Part shown: piece after piece, positions 6,683-19,400 of the stretch
Position numbering within the stretch: position 1 is the stretch's first letter
Layout of the letters: each line of letters starts with the position of its first letter
Made by a program: the position numbers and the translations under genes
Notes under the pieces: model-generated
Seen by the model: only the letters and a program-made list of their open reading frames with translations
What the model was told of the DNA's origin: nothing
Database searches by the model: none
Source of the DNA: Thiobacillaceae bacterium
GTDB lineage: Bacteria > Pseudomonadota > Gammaproteobacteria > Burkholderiales > Thiobacillaceae
Assembly: GCA_025458005.1 (NCBI GenBank)
Contig: JALOTG010000005.1
Location: forward strand, 1 to 32,017
DNA length: 32,017 bases
Direction of reading: 5' to 3'

Positions 6683-7672
6683 ATGAAACCGAATCTTCTC
6701 TCCCTGGCCTCCGCCGCCCTCCTGGCCCTCGGCACGACCAGCGCCGCCCAGGCCAGCGTGATCGCCTCCTGGACCACGCCGCCGAACGCCTCCAGCTACC
6801 TGGTGGGCACCAAGGTCACGCCCACCGGCAACGCCAACGCCAGTGGCGTGGTCGGCGGCACCGGCCTGGACCTGGCCCTGGTCCTCGACTCCTCCGGCAG
6901 CATGACCACCAGCAACAGCGGCAAGACCCGCCAGGTGTGGCAGCGCGAGGCGGCCATCGCCCTGGTCAATGCCCTGCCCCAGCTGACCACCTCGGTGGCG
7001 GTGGTGGAGTTCGACAGCGACGCCAACCTGGTGCGCCAACTGACCGCCCTGACCCCCGACAAGAACCTGGTCGAAAGCGCCATCAACAGCGTGGATGCCT
7101 CGGGCAGCACCAACATCGGCGCCGGCATCGACCGCGCCCGCACCGAGCTGCTCGGCGCGAACGGCACCGCCGGCCGCGCCCAGGTGATGGTGGTGATCTC
7201 CGACGGCGCGAGTTCCGGCACGCCCGCCAGCAACGCCGCCGCCGCCGTGACCGCCGGCGTGGACGCCATCCACACCGTGGGCATCCCGGGCCACAGCGCC
7301 GCCACCATGCAAGCCATCGCCACCTCGGGCAACGGCACCTACACCAACGGCACCGACGTGACCACGCTGGCCGGCCTGTTCAGCGGCACGGCAGGCAACC
7401 TGGTGGGCATCGACTACGTGGACATCCTGATGGCCGACGGCACCCTGATCAACGACATCGCCATCGACGGCCTGGGCAACTTCACCCTGCCGGAGTTCTC
7501 GATCCGGCTGGGCGACAACATCTTCACCGCCACCGCCTACGACACCGCCGGCAACTCGGCGTCGGCCCAGTTGCGCCTGATCGGGATCCAGCAGAACGTC
7601 CCCGAGCCCGCCACCCTGGCCCTGCTGGGCCTGGGTCTGGCCGGATTGGGCCTGATGCGCCGCAAGGCCTGA
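6683..7672 (+). CDS. Secreted von Willebrand factor A domain protein with PEP-CTERM sorting signal
   Basis: This 329-residue exported protein has three parts. Residues 1-24 are a signal peptide (MKPNLLSLASAALLALGTTSA ending AQA). A vWA domain runs from about residue 62 to 230, with the metal-ion site DSSGS (D69, S71, S73), T143 in TNIGAGID and D174 in ISDGAS, so divalent-cation-dependent ligand binding is plausible. A beta-rich segment follows (about 235-300). The C-terminus has VPEP (306-309), a hydrophobic helix and MRRKA, the PEP-CTERM tripartite signal. Such proteins are cleaved by exosortase and sent to the cell surface or extracellular matrix, often with exopolysaccharide and floc formation. 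No exosortase gene is in the window, so this is a dispersed substrate. The sigma-54 promoter and repeated upstream sites suggest PrsK/PrsR-type control. It ends in a convergent hairpin shared with rsfS. Confidence 0.9.
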   Translation: MKPNLLSLASAALLALGTTSAAQASVIASWTTPPNASSYLVGTKVTPTGNANASGVVGGTGLDLALVLDSSGSMTTSNSGKTRQVWQREAAIALVNALPQLTTSVAVVEFDSDANLVRQLTALTPDKNLVESAINSVDASGSTNIGAGIDRARTELLGANGTAGRAQVMVVISDGASSGTPASNAAAAVTAGVDAIHTVGIPGHSAATMQAIATSGNGTYTNGTDVTTLAGLFSGTAGNLVGIDYVDILMADGTLINDIAIDGLGNFTLPEFSIRLGDNIFTATAYDTAGNSASAQLRLIGIQQNVPEPATLALLGLGLAGLGLMRRKA

Positions 7673-7681
7673 GCCCCCGGT

Positions 7682-7701
7682 CGGGGCGGTTCACCGCCCC
7701 G
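7682..7701 (+). terminator. Hairpin directly after the PEP-CTERM gene
   Basis: CGGGGCGGT, a two-base centre and ACCGCCCCG form a perfect nine-base inverted repeat ten bases after the stop codon. No T-run follows. It may be a 3' stabilising stem ahead of the stronger hairpin at 7710-7751. Confidence 0.4.
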
Positions 7702-7709
7702 GATCGGTC

Positions 7710-7751
7710 AATGTAAAAAGGCCCGACAAGTTTGTCGGGCCTTTTTACATT
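7710..7751. terminator. Bidirectional intrinsic terminator built from inverted TGTCGG-N5-TTTACA copies
   Basis: A perfect 19-base inverted repeat (7710-7728 and 7733-7751) around AGTT has a GC-rich inner stem (GGCCCGACA) and A/T runs on the outside, so it should terminate both the PEP-CTERM gene and the convergent rsfS operon. Each arm also contains exactly TGTCGG-N5-TTTACA (right arm 7733-7749; left arm the reverse complement, 7712-7728), the motif found upstream of the same gene. Confidence 0.85.
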
Positions 7752-7762
7752 TTGCGCCTCGC

Positions 7763-8107
7763 TCAGGCCGCCGCACGCTCCCGCGCCACCGCGCCCCAGA
7801 GCTCCTCCAGGTTGTAGTGGCTGCGCGCCGCCGGGTGCATGACGTGGATCACCACGTCCCCGGCGTCGACCAGGATCCACTCCGCCGCCCGCTCCCCCTC
7901 GGTGCCGATGATGGCGGCGCCGGCCTCCTTGAGCTTCTCCTCGACGTGGTCGGCCAGGGCCTTGACCTGGCGGGTTGAGTCGCCGCTGGCGATGACCAGG
8001 GTGTCGAACAGGGAGGTGAGCGGGCGCACGTCCAGCACGGTGATCTCCTTGCCCTTGATGTCTTCCAGGGCGGCGACGGCGACGCGGGTGAGGGCTTCGG
8101 TATCCAT
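7763..8107 (-). CDS. rsfS: Ribosomal silencing factor RsfS
   Basis: This 114-residue cytoplasmic protein belongs to the RsfS/Iojap family. It binds ribosomal protein L14 on the 50S subunit and blocks joining with 30S when nutrients are low. The family core is plain: ALEDIKGKEITVLDVRPLTSLFDTLVIASGDSTRQVKALADHV, then WILVDAGDVVIHVMHPAAR and YNLEELW. Length is normal (105-120). It follows nadD directly: its ATG (8105-8107) abuts the nadD stop (8108-8110), so it is co-translated within the leuS-to-rsfS cluster. In many relatives rlmH comes next. Here the cluster ends at rsfS and meets the convergent PEP-CTERM gene through a shared terminator. Confidence 0.95.
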   Translation of the reverse strand: MDTEALTRVAVAALEDIKGKEITVLDVRPLTSLFDTLVIASGDSTRQVKALADHVEEKLKEAGAAIIGTEGERAAEWILVDAGDVVIHVMHPAARSHYNLEELWGAVARERAAA

Positions 8108-8772
8108 TCAGTCGGGGGGCTCCTGTCGGTAGAGGTGATGGTGGTCGATGTAATCCAGCACGGCGTCCGGGACCAGGTAGCGGGCACTGCGGTGCGCCCC
8201 CACCAAGGCCCGGACGCGGCTGGCGGAGATGTCCAGCTGGGTGATCTCGTGAATGAAAATGCGGCCGGCCGGGGCGGAATGCAAGTCCGCCGCCGCCCCG
8301 GCCCGCCGGCCGTGCAGTTCGTCGCGCAGCGCCAGTGGCATGGCCGCCTCCCAGGTGGCGGGGGCGAAGCCGGGGCGGTGGGCGACGGCCAGGTGGGCCA
8401 GTTCGACCAGAAGGTGCCAGTCGTGCCAGCCGGTCAGGCCCAGGAAGGCGTCGGCGCCCACGAACAGGATCAGCGGCCGCTCGCCGCCCAGCTCCCCGCG
8501 CAGCTCGGTGAGGGTGTCCACCATGTAGCAGGGCGCGGTCTTGCCGATCTCGTGCTCGTCGACGACGAGGCGCGGGTTGCCGGCGACGGCCAGGCGGACC
8601 ATGGCCAGCCGCTGCGGCGCGGCGGCGGCGGGGGCGGCGCGGTGCGGCGGCGTGCCGGTGGGCAGCACGCGCACCTCGGCCAGTCCCAGCGCCTCACCCA
8701 TCTCCTCGGCCAGGCGCAGGTGGCCATAGTGGATCGGGTCGAAGGTGCCGCCGAGCAGGCCAATGGGCTGCT

Positions 8773-8776
<4 letters not shown>
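8108..8776 (-). CDS. nadD: Nicotinate-nucleotide adenylyltransferase NadD
   Basis: This enzyme joins nicotinate mononucleotide and ATP to make deamido-NAD in NAD synthesis. It is 222 residues, a normal length. Nucleotidyltransferase motifs are clear: [11 protein letters not shown] (residues 9-19, with HxGH at 16-19) and [10 protein letters not shown] near the C-terminus (the ISxSxxR motif). [23 protein letters not shown] is a NadD signature. The start is a GTG at 8774-8776, chosen because it gives the standard short lead-in [12 protein letters not shown] and overlaps the proA stop as GTGA. Upstream in-frame sequence carries no family similarity. The ATP-binding region and the C-terminal helix are both complete. 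Confidence 0.95.
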
Positions 8777-10039
<1,263 letters not shown>

Positions 10040-10050
<11 letters not shown>

Positions 10051-11080
10051 GGCTTTCCTCGAAGGTACGTGGGCACCGCGCGCCGGTCAGGCCGAGGGCC
10101 AGTTGTTGCAACATCTGCCAGGCGTCGTCCCGGCCGAGCCCCTTGGCGACCCGGTCGATGCGGGCGGCCTGGCGCAGGGCGGCGCGCAGGGTGTCCGCGT
10201 CGAGCCGCTGCAGGGCCCGCCGCACGAGCGGCTGGCGGCTTTCCCAGATGCGCAGGGCGGCGAACCCGCGCGCCAGGGATTCCCCCCGTCGCGCGCCCGA
10301 GGCGAGACGGTAGAGGGTACGGATTTCCTGGGTCAAGACCCACAGCGCCAGGATGGGGGTCTCGCCCTCCTCGCGCAGTCCGGCCAGGATGCGCGCCAGG
10401 CGCACCGGCTCGCCCTTGAGCAGGGCCTCGGGGATCTGGCCGGCGTCGTGGCGGGAGACGTCGAGCACCGCCTCGCGGGCCTGGTCCAGGGTGAGGGGGC
10501 CGGGTGGCAGCAGCAGGGCCAGCTTCTCGATCTCCTGATGGGCGGCGAGCAGGTTGCCCTCCACCCGCTCGGCCAGAAAGGCCAGGGTCTCCCGGTCGGC
10601 CTCCAGGCCGCGGCCCGCCAGGCGCGCCCCGATCCACTCCGGCAGGCGTTCCAGGCCGGGCGCGACGGGGGTCACCAGGGCGCCGGCGCGCTCCAGGGCG
10701 GCGAACCACTTGGCGTTCTGGGCGGCCCGGTCGAGGCGCGGCAGGAGCACCAGCAGCCAGGTCTCCGCGGGCGGCCGGGCGCACCAGGCCTCCAGCGTCT
10801 TGCCGCCCTCCGTGCCCGGCTTGCCGGTGGGCAGGCGCAGTTCCACCAGGCGGCGGCTGGCGAACAGGGACAGGGAGTCGAAGCCGGCCAGCCACGCGGA
10901 CCAGTCGAAGCCGCTCTCGGCCTGGAAGGACTGGCGCTCGTCCACCCCCGCCCGGCGCAGGGCGGCGCGGATCCGGGCGGCCGCCTCGTCCACCAGCAGC
11001 GGCTCGTCGCCGCTCACGGCATAGACCGGCAGCAGGCCTCGGCCGAGGGCGGCGTCGAGCTGTTCGGTCTTCAGGCGCAT
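10040..11080 (-). CDS. holA: DNA polymerase III subunit delta
   Basis: HolA (346 residues) is the clamp-loader wrench subunit that opens the beta sliding clamp. Family features are the N-terminal [34 protein letters not shown] segment, the [23 protein letters not shown] strand-loop (the clamp-contact region), and [17 protein letters not shown] followed by the helical collar domain (FRLEE-like [11 protein letters not shown] at the end). There is no Walker A, as expected for delta. The gene lies between lptE and proA, its usual place in beta- and gammaproteobacteria. A 49-base gap separates it from lptE. The C-terminus overlaps proA by 11 bases. Confidence 0.93.
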
Positions 11081-11129
11081 GGGCTGGACGGGCCGGCGCG
11101 TGGGCGGGAAGATGGCGTCGCCCCGGCCA

Positions 11130-11621
11130 TCAGCGTTTCACGTAGGCCAGCCGCTGCAGGATCTGGCGCAGCATGTCGCGTTCCATGTCGCGGTGCAGCA
11201 GGGCCTCCTCGCTCTCCTTGGCCAGGGCCTGGGTGTCGTCGTAGGAATAGTCCCGCGTGACGCGCAGGGGGGTGGGGGCGAGGATCTCCAGGCCGGCGGC
11301 GTCCGTGGCCGAGAGGGTCAGCCGGTACTCGATGCGATATTCCCGCACCTTGCCGCCGCCGGACAGGGCCAGGATGTCCTTGCGCTTCTCCTCTCCGGCC
11401 AGGCGCACGGACACCTCCGCCTCCTTCGCCCTGCCCGCCAGCTGCTTGCCATGGCCGCGCAGGTCCTCGGCGAGCAGGGGGGCCATGAAGGAGCTCCCGC
11501 CAGCGTCCAGGTGGACGATGTTGAAGGGCAGGTGATCCTGGCCGCGCAGCTTGAAGCCGCAGCCGCCCAGGAGGCCGAGGGCCATGGCGGCCAGCATGAT
11601 GTTCAGCAGGATGCGTCGCAC
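11130..11621 (-). CDS. lptE: LPS-assembly lipoprotein LptE
   Basis: This 163-residue outer-membrane lipoprotein plugs the LptD barrel and helps insert lipopolysaccharide. It begins with a lipoprotein signal (MRRILLNIMLAAMALGLLGG, then C21 at the lipobox LGGC), followed by the family hallmark GCGFKLRG. The rest alternates short strands, with EYRIEYRLTLSATDAAG and LRVTRDYSYDDTQALAKESEEALLHRDMERDMLRQILQRL, typical of LptE. It lies 18 bases after leuS on the same strand and 49 bases before holA. Sequence conservation in this family is low, but the GCGF start and the position make the call firm. Confidence 0.93.
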   Translation of the reverse strand: MRRILLNIMLAAMALGLLGGCGFKLRGQDHLPFNIVHLDAGGSSFMAPLLAEDLRGHGKQLAGRAKEAEVSVRLAGEEKRKDILALSGGGKVREYRIEYRLTLSATDAAGLEILAPTPLRVTRDYSYDDTQALAKESEEALLHRDMERDMLRQILQRLAYVKR

Positions 11622-11639
11622 GCCTTCCTCCTTCTCCGA

Positions 11640-14375
<2,736 letters not shown>

Positions 14376-14413
14376 TTATTGAAGATTTCTTTGTCGATTA
14401 AAGGAACCCCAAA

Positions 14414-15304
14414 ATGTCCAAGAAGCATCCCGTCGTGGTGGTGACCGGCTCCTCTGGCGCGGGCACCACCACCGTCAAGCGCGCGTTCGAGCATATCTTC
14501 TCGCGGGAGAAGCTTTCCGCCGCCGTCATCGAGGGCGACAGCTTCCACAGTCTGGGGCGGGTGGAGTTCAAGGAGGCGATGAAGAAGGCGGAGGCCGAGG
14601 GCAACAAGCATTTTTCCCACTTCGGCCCGGAGGCCAACGATTTCGACGCCCTCGCCAATCTGTTCAAGACCTACGGCGAGACCGGCGGCGGCAAGAAGCG
14701 CTACTACATCCACAGCGACGAAGAGGCCGCCGACCACAACAAGCGCCTGGGCACCAGCCTCAAGCCGGGCGAGTTCACCCCCTGGGAGGACGTGCCGGCC
14801 AATACCGACCTGCTCTTCTACGAGGGCCTGCACGGCCTGGTGGTGACCGACAAGGTGGACATGGCCCAGCACGTCGACCTGGCCATCGGCGTGGTGCCGG
14901 TGGTGAACCTGGAGTGGATCCAGAAGATCCACCGCGACGCCAAGGAGCGCGGCTACTCCGCCGAGGCCATCGTCGACACCATCCTGCGCCGCATGCCGGA
15001 CTACGTGAACTACATCACGCCGCAGTTCTCGCGCACCCACATCAACTTCCAGCGCGTGCCCACGGTGGACACCTCCAATCCGTTCATCGCCCGCGACATC
15101 CCCACCCCGGACGAGAGCTTCGTGGTGATCCGCTTCGCCGACCCGAAGGGGGTGGACTTCCCCTACCTGCTGTCCATGGTGCACGACTCCTTCATGTCGC
15201 GGCGCAACAACCTGGTGGTGCCCGGCGGCAAGATGGGCATGGCCATGGAGGTGATCCTGGAGCCCATCATCCACGGCATGGTGGAGCAGAGCAAGAAGGG
15301 CTGA
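14414..15304 (+). CDS. prkB: Phosphoribulokinase (proteobacterial class)
   Basis: This 296-residue enzyme phosphorylates ribulose 5-phosphate with ATP to make the Rubisco substrate ribulose 1,5-bisphosphate, so it marks an active Calvin cycle. The N-terminal P-loop-like GSSGAGTTT (residues 12-20) has the T-T variant usual in this class. Also visible are EGDSFH (catalytic aspartate), RYYIHSDEEAADHN, the Walker-B-like LLFYEGLHGLV and PQFSRTHINFQRVP, all typical of the octameric bacterial form of about 290 residues. A strong AAAGGA site precedes the ATG and an intrinsic terminator follows 21 bases after the stop, so the gene appears monocistronic. No Rubisco or other cbb genes are near. A role in regulating fixed-carbon flux by allosteric NADH activation is known for the class, not seen here. 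Confidence 0.96.
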   Translation: MSKKHPVVVVTGSSGAGTTTVKRAFEHIFSREKLSAAVIEGDSFHSLGRVEFKEAMKKAEAEGNKHFSHFGPEANDFDALANLFKTYGETGGGKKRYYIHSDEEAADHNKRLGTSLKPGEFTPWEDVPANTDLLFYEGLHGLVVTDKVDMAQHVDLAIGVVPVVNLEWIQKIHRDAKERGYSAEAIVDTILRRMPDYVNYITPQFSRTHINFQRVPTVDTSNPFIARDIPTPDESFVVIRFADPKGVDFPYLLSMVHDSFMSRRNNLVVPGGKMGMAMEVILEPIIHGMVEQSKKG

Positions 15305-15325
15305 GACGCGCCCTGACGCTGAACG

Positions 15326-15350
15326 AGGCCGGCCCGCGCCGGCCTTTTTT
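15326..15350 (+). terminator. Intrinsic terminator after phosphoribulokinase
   Basis: AGGCCGGC, loop CCGC, GCCGGCCT form a perfect eight-base stem followed by six T residues. Confidence 0.88.
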
Positions 15351-15369
15351 CATGTCGCGCCGAACCCTC

Positions 15370-15657
15370 ATGGATTGCCGACCCGGCTGCGGCGCCTGCT
15401 GCGTCGCCCCCTCCATCTCCAGCCCCATCCCCGGCATGCCCGCGGGCAAGGCGGCCGGGGAGCGCTGCGTCCAGTTGACCGCGGACAACCGCTGCCGGCT
15501 GTTCGGCGCGGCCGAGCGGCCGGACGTCTGCGCCGGCCTGCGCCCCGCGCCGGAGATGTGCGGCGCCTCGACCGAGGCGGCGCTCGCCGGGCTGGCCGCC
15601 CTGGAGGCGGCGACCCGGCCGGAGCGGCCGATCTCCTCCCCACCTTTGGAGCACTGA
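15370..15657 (+). CDS. YkgJ/YeiW-type cysteine-cluster protein
   Basis: This 95-residue protein contains CRPGCGACC at its N-terminus, then APSISSPIPGMPAGKAAGERC, DNRCRLFG, RPDVCAG and EMCGAS. The eight or so conserved cysteines match the COG0727 (Zn/Fe-S-cluster) family, whose members are thought to bind zinc or an iron-sulfur cluster. Biochemical role is unknown. The ATG at 15370 gives MDCRPGCGACC, the start seen in homologues. An earlier ATG (15352) lies in the tail of the upstream terminator and is less likely. No good ribosome-binding site is visible. The stop is six bases before uppP, so the two may be co-transcribed, though no functional link is known. Confidence 0.82.
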   Translation: MDCRPGCGACCVAPSISSPIPGMPAGKAAGERCVQLTADNRCRLFGAAERPDVCAGLRPAPEMCGASTEAALAGLAALEAATRPERPISSPPLEH

Positions 15658-15663
15658 CCCGCG

Positions 15664-16485
15664 ATGGATCCCCAACTGCTGCTCACCGCCCTGATCCTGG
15701 GCATCGTCGAGGGGCTGACCGAGTTCCTGCCCATCTCGTCCACCGGCCACCTGATCATCGTCGGCAGCCTGCTGGACTACACCGACGAGCAGAGCAAGGT
15801 GTTCAAGATCGTCATCCAGCTGGCGGCGATCCTGGCCGTGTGCTGGGATTACCGGGCGCGGATCGCGACGGTGGCCGGCGGGCTGGGTTCGGATCCGGTC
15901 CAGCGGCGCTTCGTCATGCACCTGCTGGTGGCCTTCCTGCCCGCGGCGGTGCTGGGGGTGATGTTCCATGGCCTGATCAAGGCCTATCTGTTCAATCCCC
16001 TCACCGTCGCCGGGGCGCTGATCGCCGGCGGGCTGCTGATCCTGTACATCGAGAAGCGCGCCTACCACCCGCGCATCCAGAGCGTGGACGAGATGACCTG
16101 GCAGACCGCCCTGAAGGTGGGCTTCGCCCAGGCCATGGCCATGTTCCCGGGCGTCTCCCGGGCCGGGGCGACCATCATGGGCGGGCTGGTGTTCGGCCTG
16201 TCGCGCAAGGCGGCCACGGAGTTCTCCTTCTTCCTGGCCATCCCCACCATGCTGGCGGCGACCGTCTACGACCTGTACAAGAACTGGGACCTGCTCTCGG
16301 CGTCGGACCTGCCGGTGTTCGCGGTGGGCTTCGCCGCCTCCTTCGTCTCCGCCATGATCGCGGTGAAGGCCTTGCTGCGCTTCGTTTCCAACCACACCTT
16401 CGTCGGCTTCGCCTGGTACCGCATCGTGTTCGGCCTGGTGGTGCTGCTCACCGCCTACACCGGGCTGGTGGAGTGGAAGGCGTGA
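15664..16485 (+). CDS. uppP: Undecaprenyl-diphosphatase UppP (BacA)
   Basis: This 273-residue inner-membrane enzyme removes a phosphate from undecaprenyl diphosphate, recycling the lipid carrier for peptidoglycan and other glycans; overexpression gives bacitracin resistance. The first catalytic motif [17 protein letters not shown] (residues 14-30, with the E and S residues of the active site) and the second, [10 protein letters not shown] (about 162-171), are intact. Six to eight hydrophobic helices are visible and the length is normal (about 270). It ends nine bases before the stop of the convergent chpA gene, with no hairpin between, so antisense read-through is possible. Confidence 0.96.
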   Translation: MDPQLLLTALILGIVEGLTEFLPISSTGHLIIVGSLLDYTDEQSKVFKIVIQLAAILAVCWDYRARIATVAGGLGSDPVQRRFVMHLLVAFLPAAVLGVMFHGLIKAYLFNPLTVAGALIAGGLLILYIEKRAYHPRIQSVDEMTWQTALKVGFAQAMAMFPGVSRAGATIMGGLVFGLSRKAATEFSFFLAIPTMLAATVYDLYKNWDLLSASDLPVFAVGFAASFVSAMIAVKALLRFVSNHTFVGFAWYRIVFGLVVLLTAYTGLVEWKA

Positions 16486-16494
16486 CGACGACCG

Positions 16495-19400
16495 CTATCC
16501 CGCCGCCACGACCTCCCCGGTGAGCCTGGCGATCTCGCCCAGCAGCGCCTCGTCCTGATAGGGCTTGCCCATGTAGGCGTTGACGCCCAGATCCAGGGCG
16601 TGCTGGTGGTGCTTCTCCGCCGTGCGCGAGGTGATCATGATGATCGGCAGGTCACGCAGGCGAGCGTCGGCGCGCACCGCCCGGGTCACCTCGAAACCGT
16701 CCATGCGCGGCATCTCGATGTCCAGCAGCATCACCGCCGGGATCTCGTCCTGCATGAATTCCAGGGCCTCCACCCCGTCCTTGGCGGTGGCCACGCGGTA
16801 GCCCTCGCGTTCGAGCAGGCGGCTGGTGATCTTGCGCACGGTGAGGGAGTCGTCCACCACCAGGACCAGGCGCGATTGTTCCTCCGCCGCCTGGATCTCT
16901 TCCTCCGGCAGCGGCTGGACCGGGGCGCGCTCGGCCAGGGCGAAGGGGTTGAGGATCAGGGCGATGCGCCCGTCGCCGAGGACGGTGGCGCCGACGATGC
17001 CGGCGATGCGCGCCACCTGGGCCCCGGTGTTCTTGATCACCGCCTCGTAGTTGCCCTCCATGGCGTCCACGCGCAGGGCCAGGCGCTCGTCGCCGGCGCG
17101 CAGCAGCAGGAGGGTGCGGAAGCGGCCCTCGGCCGGCTGGGGGCGGCAGTCCGTCAGTTCGGCCAGGCTGCGCAGGGGGTAGCGTTCGTCCTCGAAGACC
17201 ATCTGCCCGGCCTCGTGCAGGGCATTCAGCTCCTCGACGCGGACCTCGCGCACCAGCGCCACCAGGTTGGCGGGCAGGGCGTAGGTCTGGCCGCCGGCCC
17301 GCGCCAGCACGACGGGGGCGACGGCCAGGGTGAGGGGCAGGCGGATGGTGAAGCGGGTGCCGAGCCCGGCCTCGGTCTCCATGCGCACGCGGCCGCCGAT
17401 GCCGGCGATCTCGTTCTTCACCACGTCCAGGCCGATGCCGCGGCCCGCCACCTCGGTGACCCGCTGGGCGGTGGAGAAGCCGGGCGTGAACAGGAAGGAC
17501 TCCAGGCGCTCGGTGGAGATCACCTCGCCCGCGCCGACCCAGCCGAGGGCCTCGGCCCGGGCGCGCACCGCTTCCAGGTTGACGCCGGCGCCGTCGTCGG
17601 CGACGGTGATGAGGATCTCGTTGCCCTCCTGGCGGATGGCCAGGTGGATCTCGCCGTATTCCGGCTTGCCCGCCGCGCGCCGCTCGTCTGGCGGCTCCAT
17701 GCCGTGGGCCACGGCGTTGCGCAGCAGGTGCTCCAGGGGTGCCACCACGCGGTCCAGGACGGTGCGGTCCAGCTCCGTCTGGCCGCCGTCGATCTCCAGC
17801 TGCGCCTTGCGTTGCAGTTCCTTGGCCGCCTGGCGGACGACGCGGTGGAGGCGCTCGGCCAGGGAGTCGAACGGCACCATGCGCATGCGCATCAGCTCGT
17901 GCTGCAGGGAGCGGGTCATGCGCGATTGCAGGTGCAGCGTGCGGTCCGCCTCGTCGATGCCGGAGAGCAGGTTGTCCTGGGCGGTGGACACGTCGTTGAC
18001 GCTCTCCGCCAGCAGCCGGGTGAGCTCCTGCAGGCGGCTGTAGCGGTCGAACTCCAGTGGGTCGAAGTGGCTCTCGTCCATCTGCGACAGGCGGGTGCGC
18101 ATCTGGCTCTCGGCCTGGATCTCCAGTTCGCGCAGCTGGCTGCGCAGCCGTTCCACGTTGGCGGTCAGTTCCTGGGCGGTCTGCTTGTAGTTGTTGAGCA
18201 GGTTCTCCACCCGCGCCCGGGCGATGGCCACCTCGCCTGCCTCATTGAGCAGGGTGTCGAGGATGTTGGCCTTGAGCTTGAGGGTCTGGCGCAGGCGCAG
18301 GTCCTCCTCGGTCACTGCCGGGGCGGTCACCGGAACCGGCGGCGCGGCGAGCGTCTCGGGCGGCGCGGCGGCCAGCGGCTCGGTGGCCGCCGGGGCGGCT
18401 TCGGGGGGCGTGGACAGGGCCTCCACCATCTCCGCGAGGGTGTCGTATTCGGCCTCCAGCCCATCGAGGAATTCCGCCTGGGGGGCGCCATCGCCCTGCT
18501 CCAGCAGGCGGGCTTCCAGGATGTGGGTGCGCTCGCCGAGGCGCATGGCGCCGGCCATGCGCGCGCTGCCCTTGAGGGTGTGCAGGGCGCGTTGCAGGGC
18601 CTGCCGCGCCGTCGCGTCGCCGGGTTCCGAACGCCATTGGCGCAGATTGGTGCCGATGCGGGGCAACAATTCCGCCGCCTCGTCCAGGAAGATGGGCAGC
18701 AGTTGCGGGTCCAGGTCGTCCTCGGGGAGGGCACGGGGGGCGGCCTGGGCGGCAGCCTCCGGCTCGGGCTGCGTCGGCTGATCGGCTGTAGCCGGCTGCT
18801 CGGGCAGGTCCGGGCGGACCTCGGTCCGGGCGGCGACCGTGGGCGCGGGCACGGGGGGGGCGGCTTCGATTTCGGCGGCGGGGGCCATGACCTGCGCTTC
18901 CGCGGCCGGCTCCGCGTCCGGTGGCGGGGCGAGGGCGTCAAGACGCTCGGGGATCTCCGGGCTGCCGTCGGGCAGGCTGCCAGCCTCGATTTCCTGCAGC
19001 ATGCCGGCCAGTTGCGCCAGGATGTCCTGGAGGACGGAGACGGCGGCCCCGTCCAGGGGGCGGTCCTTCCCGGGCCAGGCGCCGGCCCACAGTTCCACGG
19101 CGTGCACGGCATCGGCCAGGGACTGGAAACCGGTGGTTCGCGAGATGCCGGCCAGGGTGTGGGCGGCGCGGATGAGGGCCTCCCAGGCGGCTGTGTCAGG
19201 CCCGTCGGCGACGCGTCCGAGGTTCTCGTGCAGTTCGCCCAGGCGCTGCAACGCCTCCTCGGCGAAGACGCGGTACAGGGCGACCGGCAGGCTGTGGCCG
19301 CCGATGTCCATCATCTCTTCCTCGCCGGCGGCCGCTGCGGACGTCGGCGCGCCGGCTTCAGACTTTGGGGGTGGCGAGGCCTCCGGCGTTCCGCCGCGCA

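Noticed and set aside
15352-15657. Earlier ATG (15352) for the cysteine-cluster protein
   Set aside because: It lies directly after the T-run of the phosphoribulokinase terminator, and homologues begin at the MDCRxxCGACC position.
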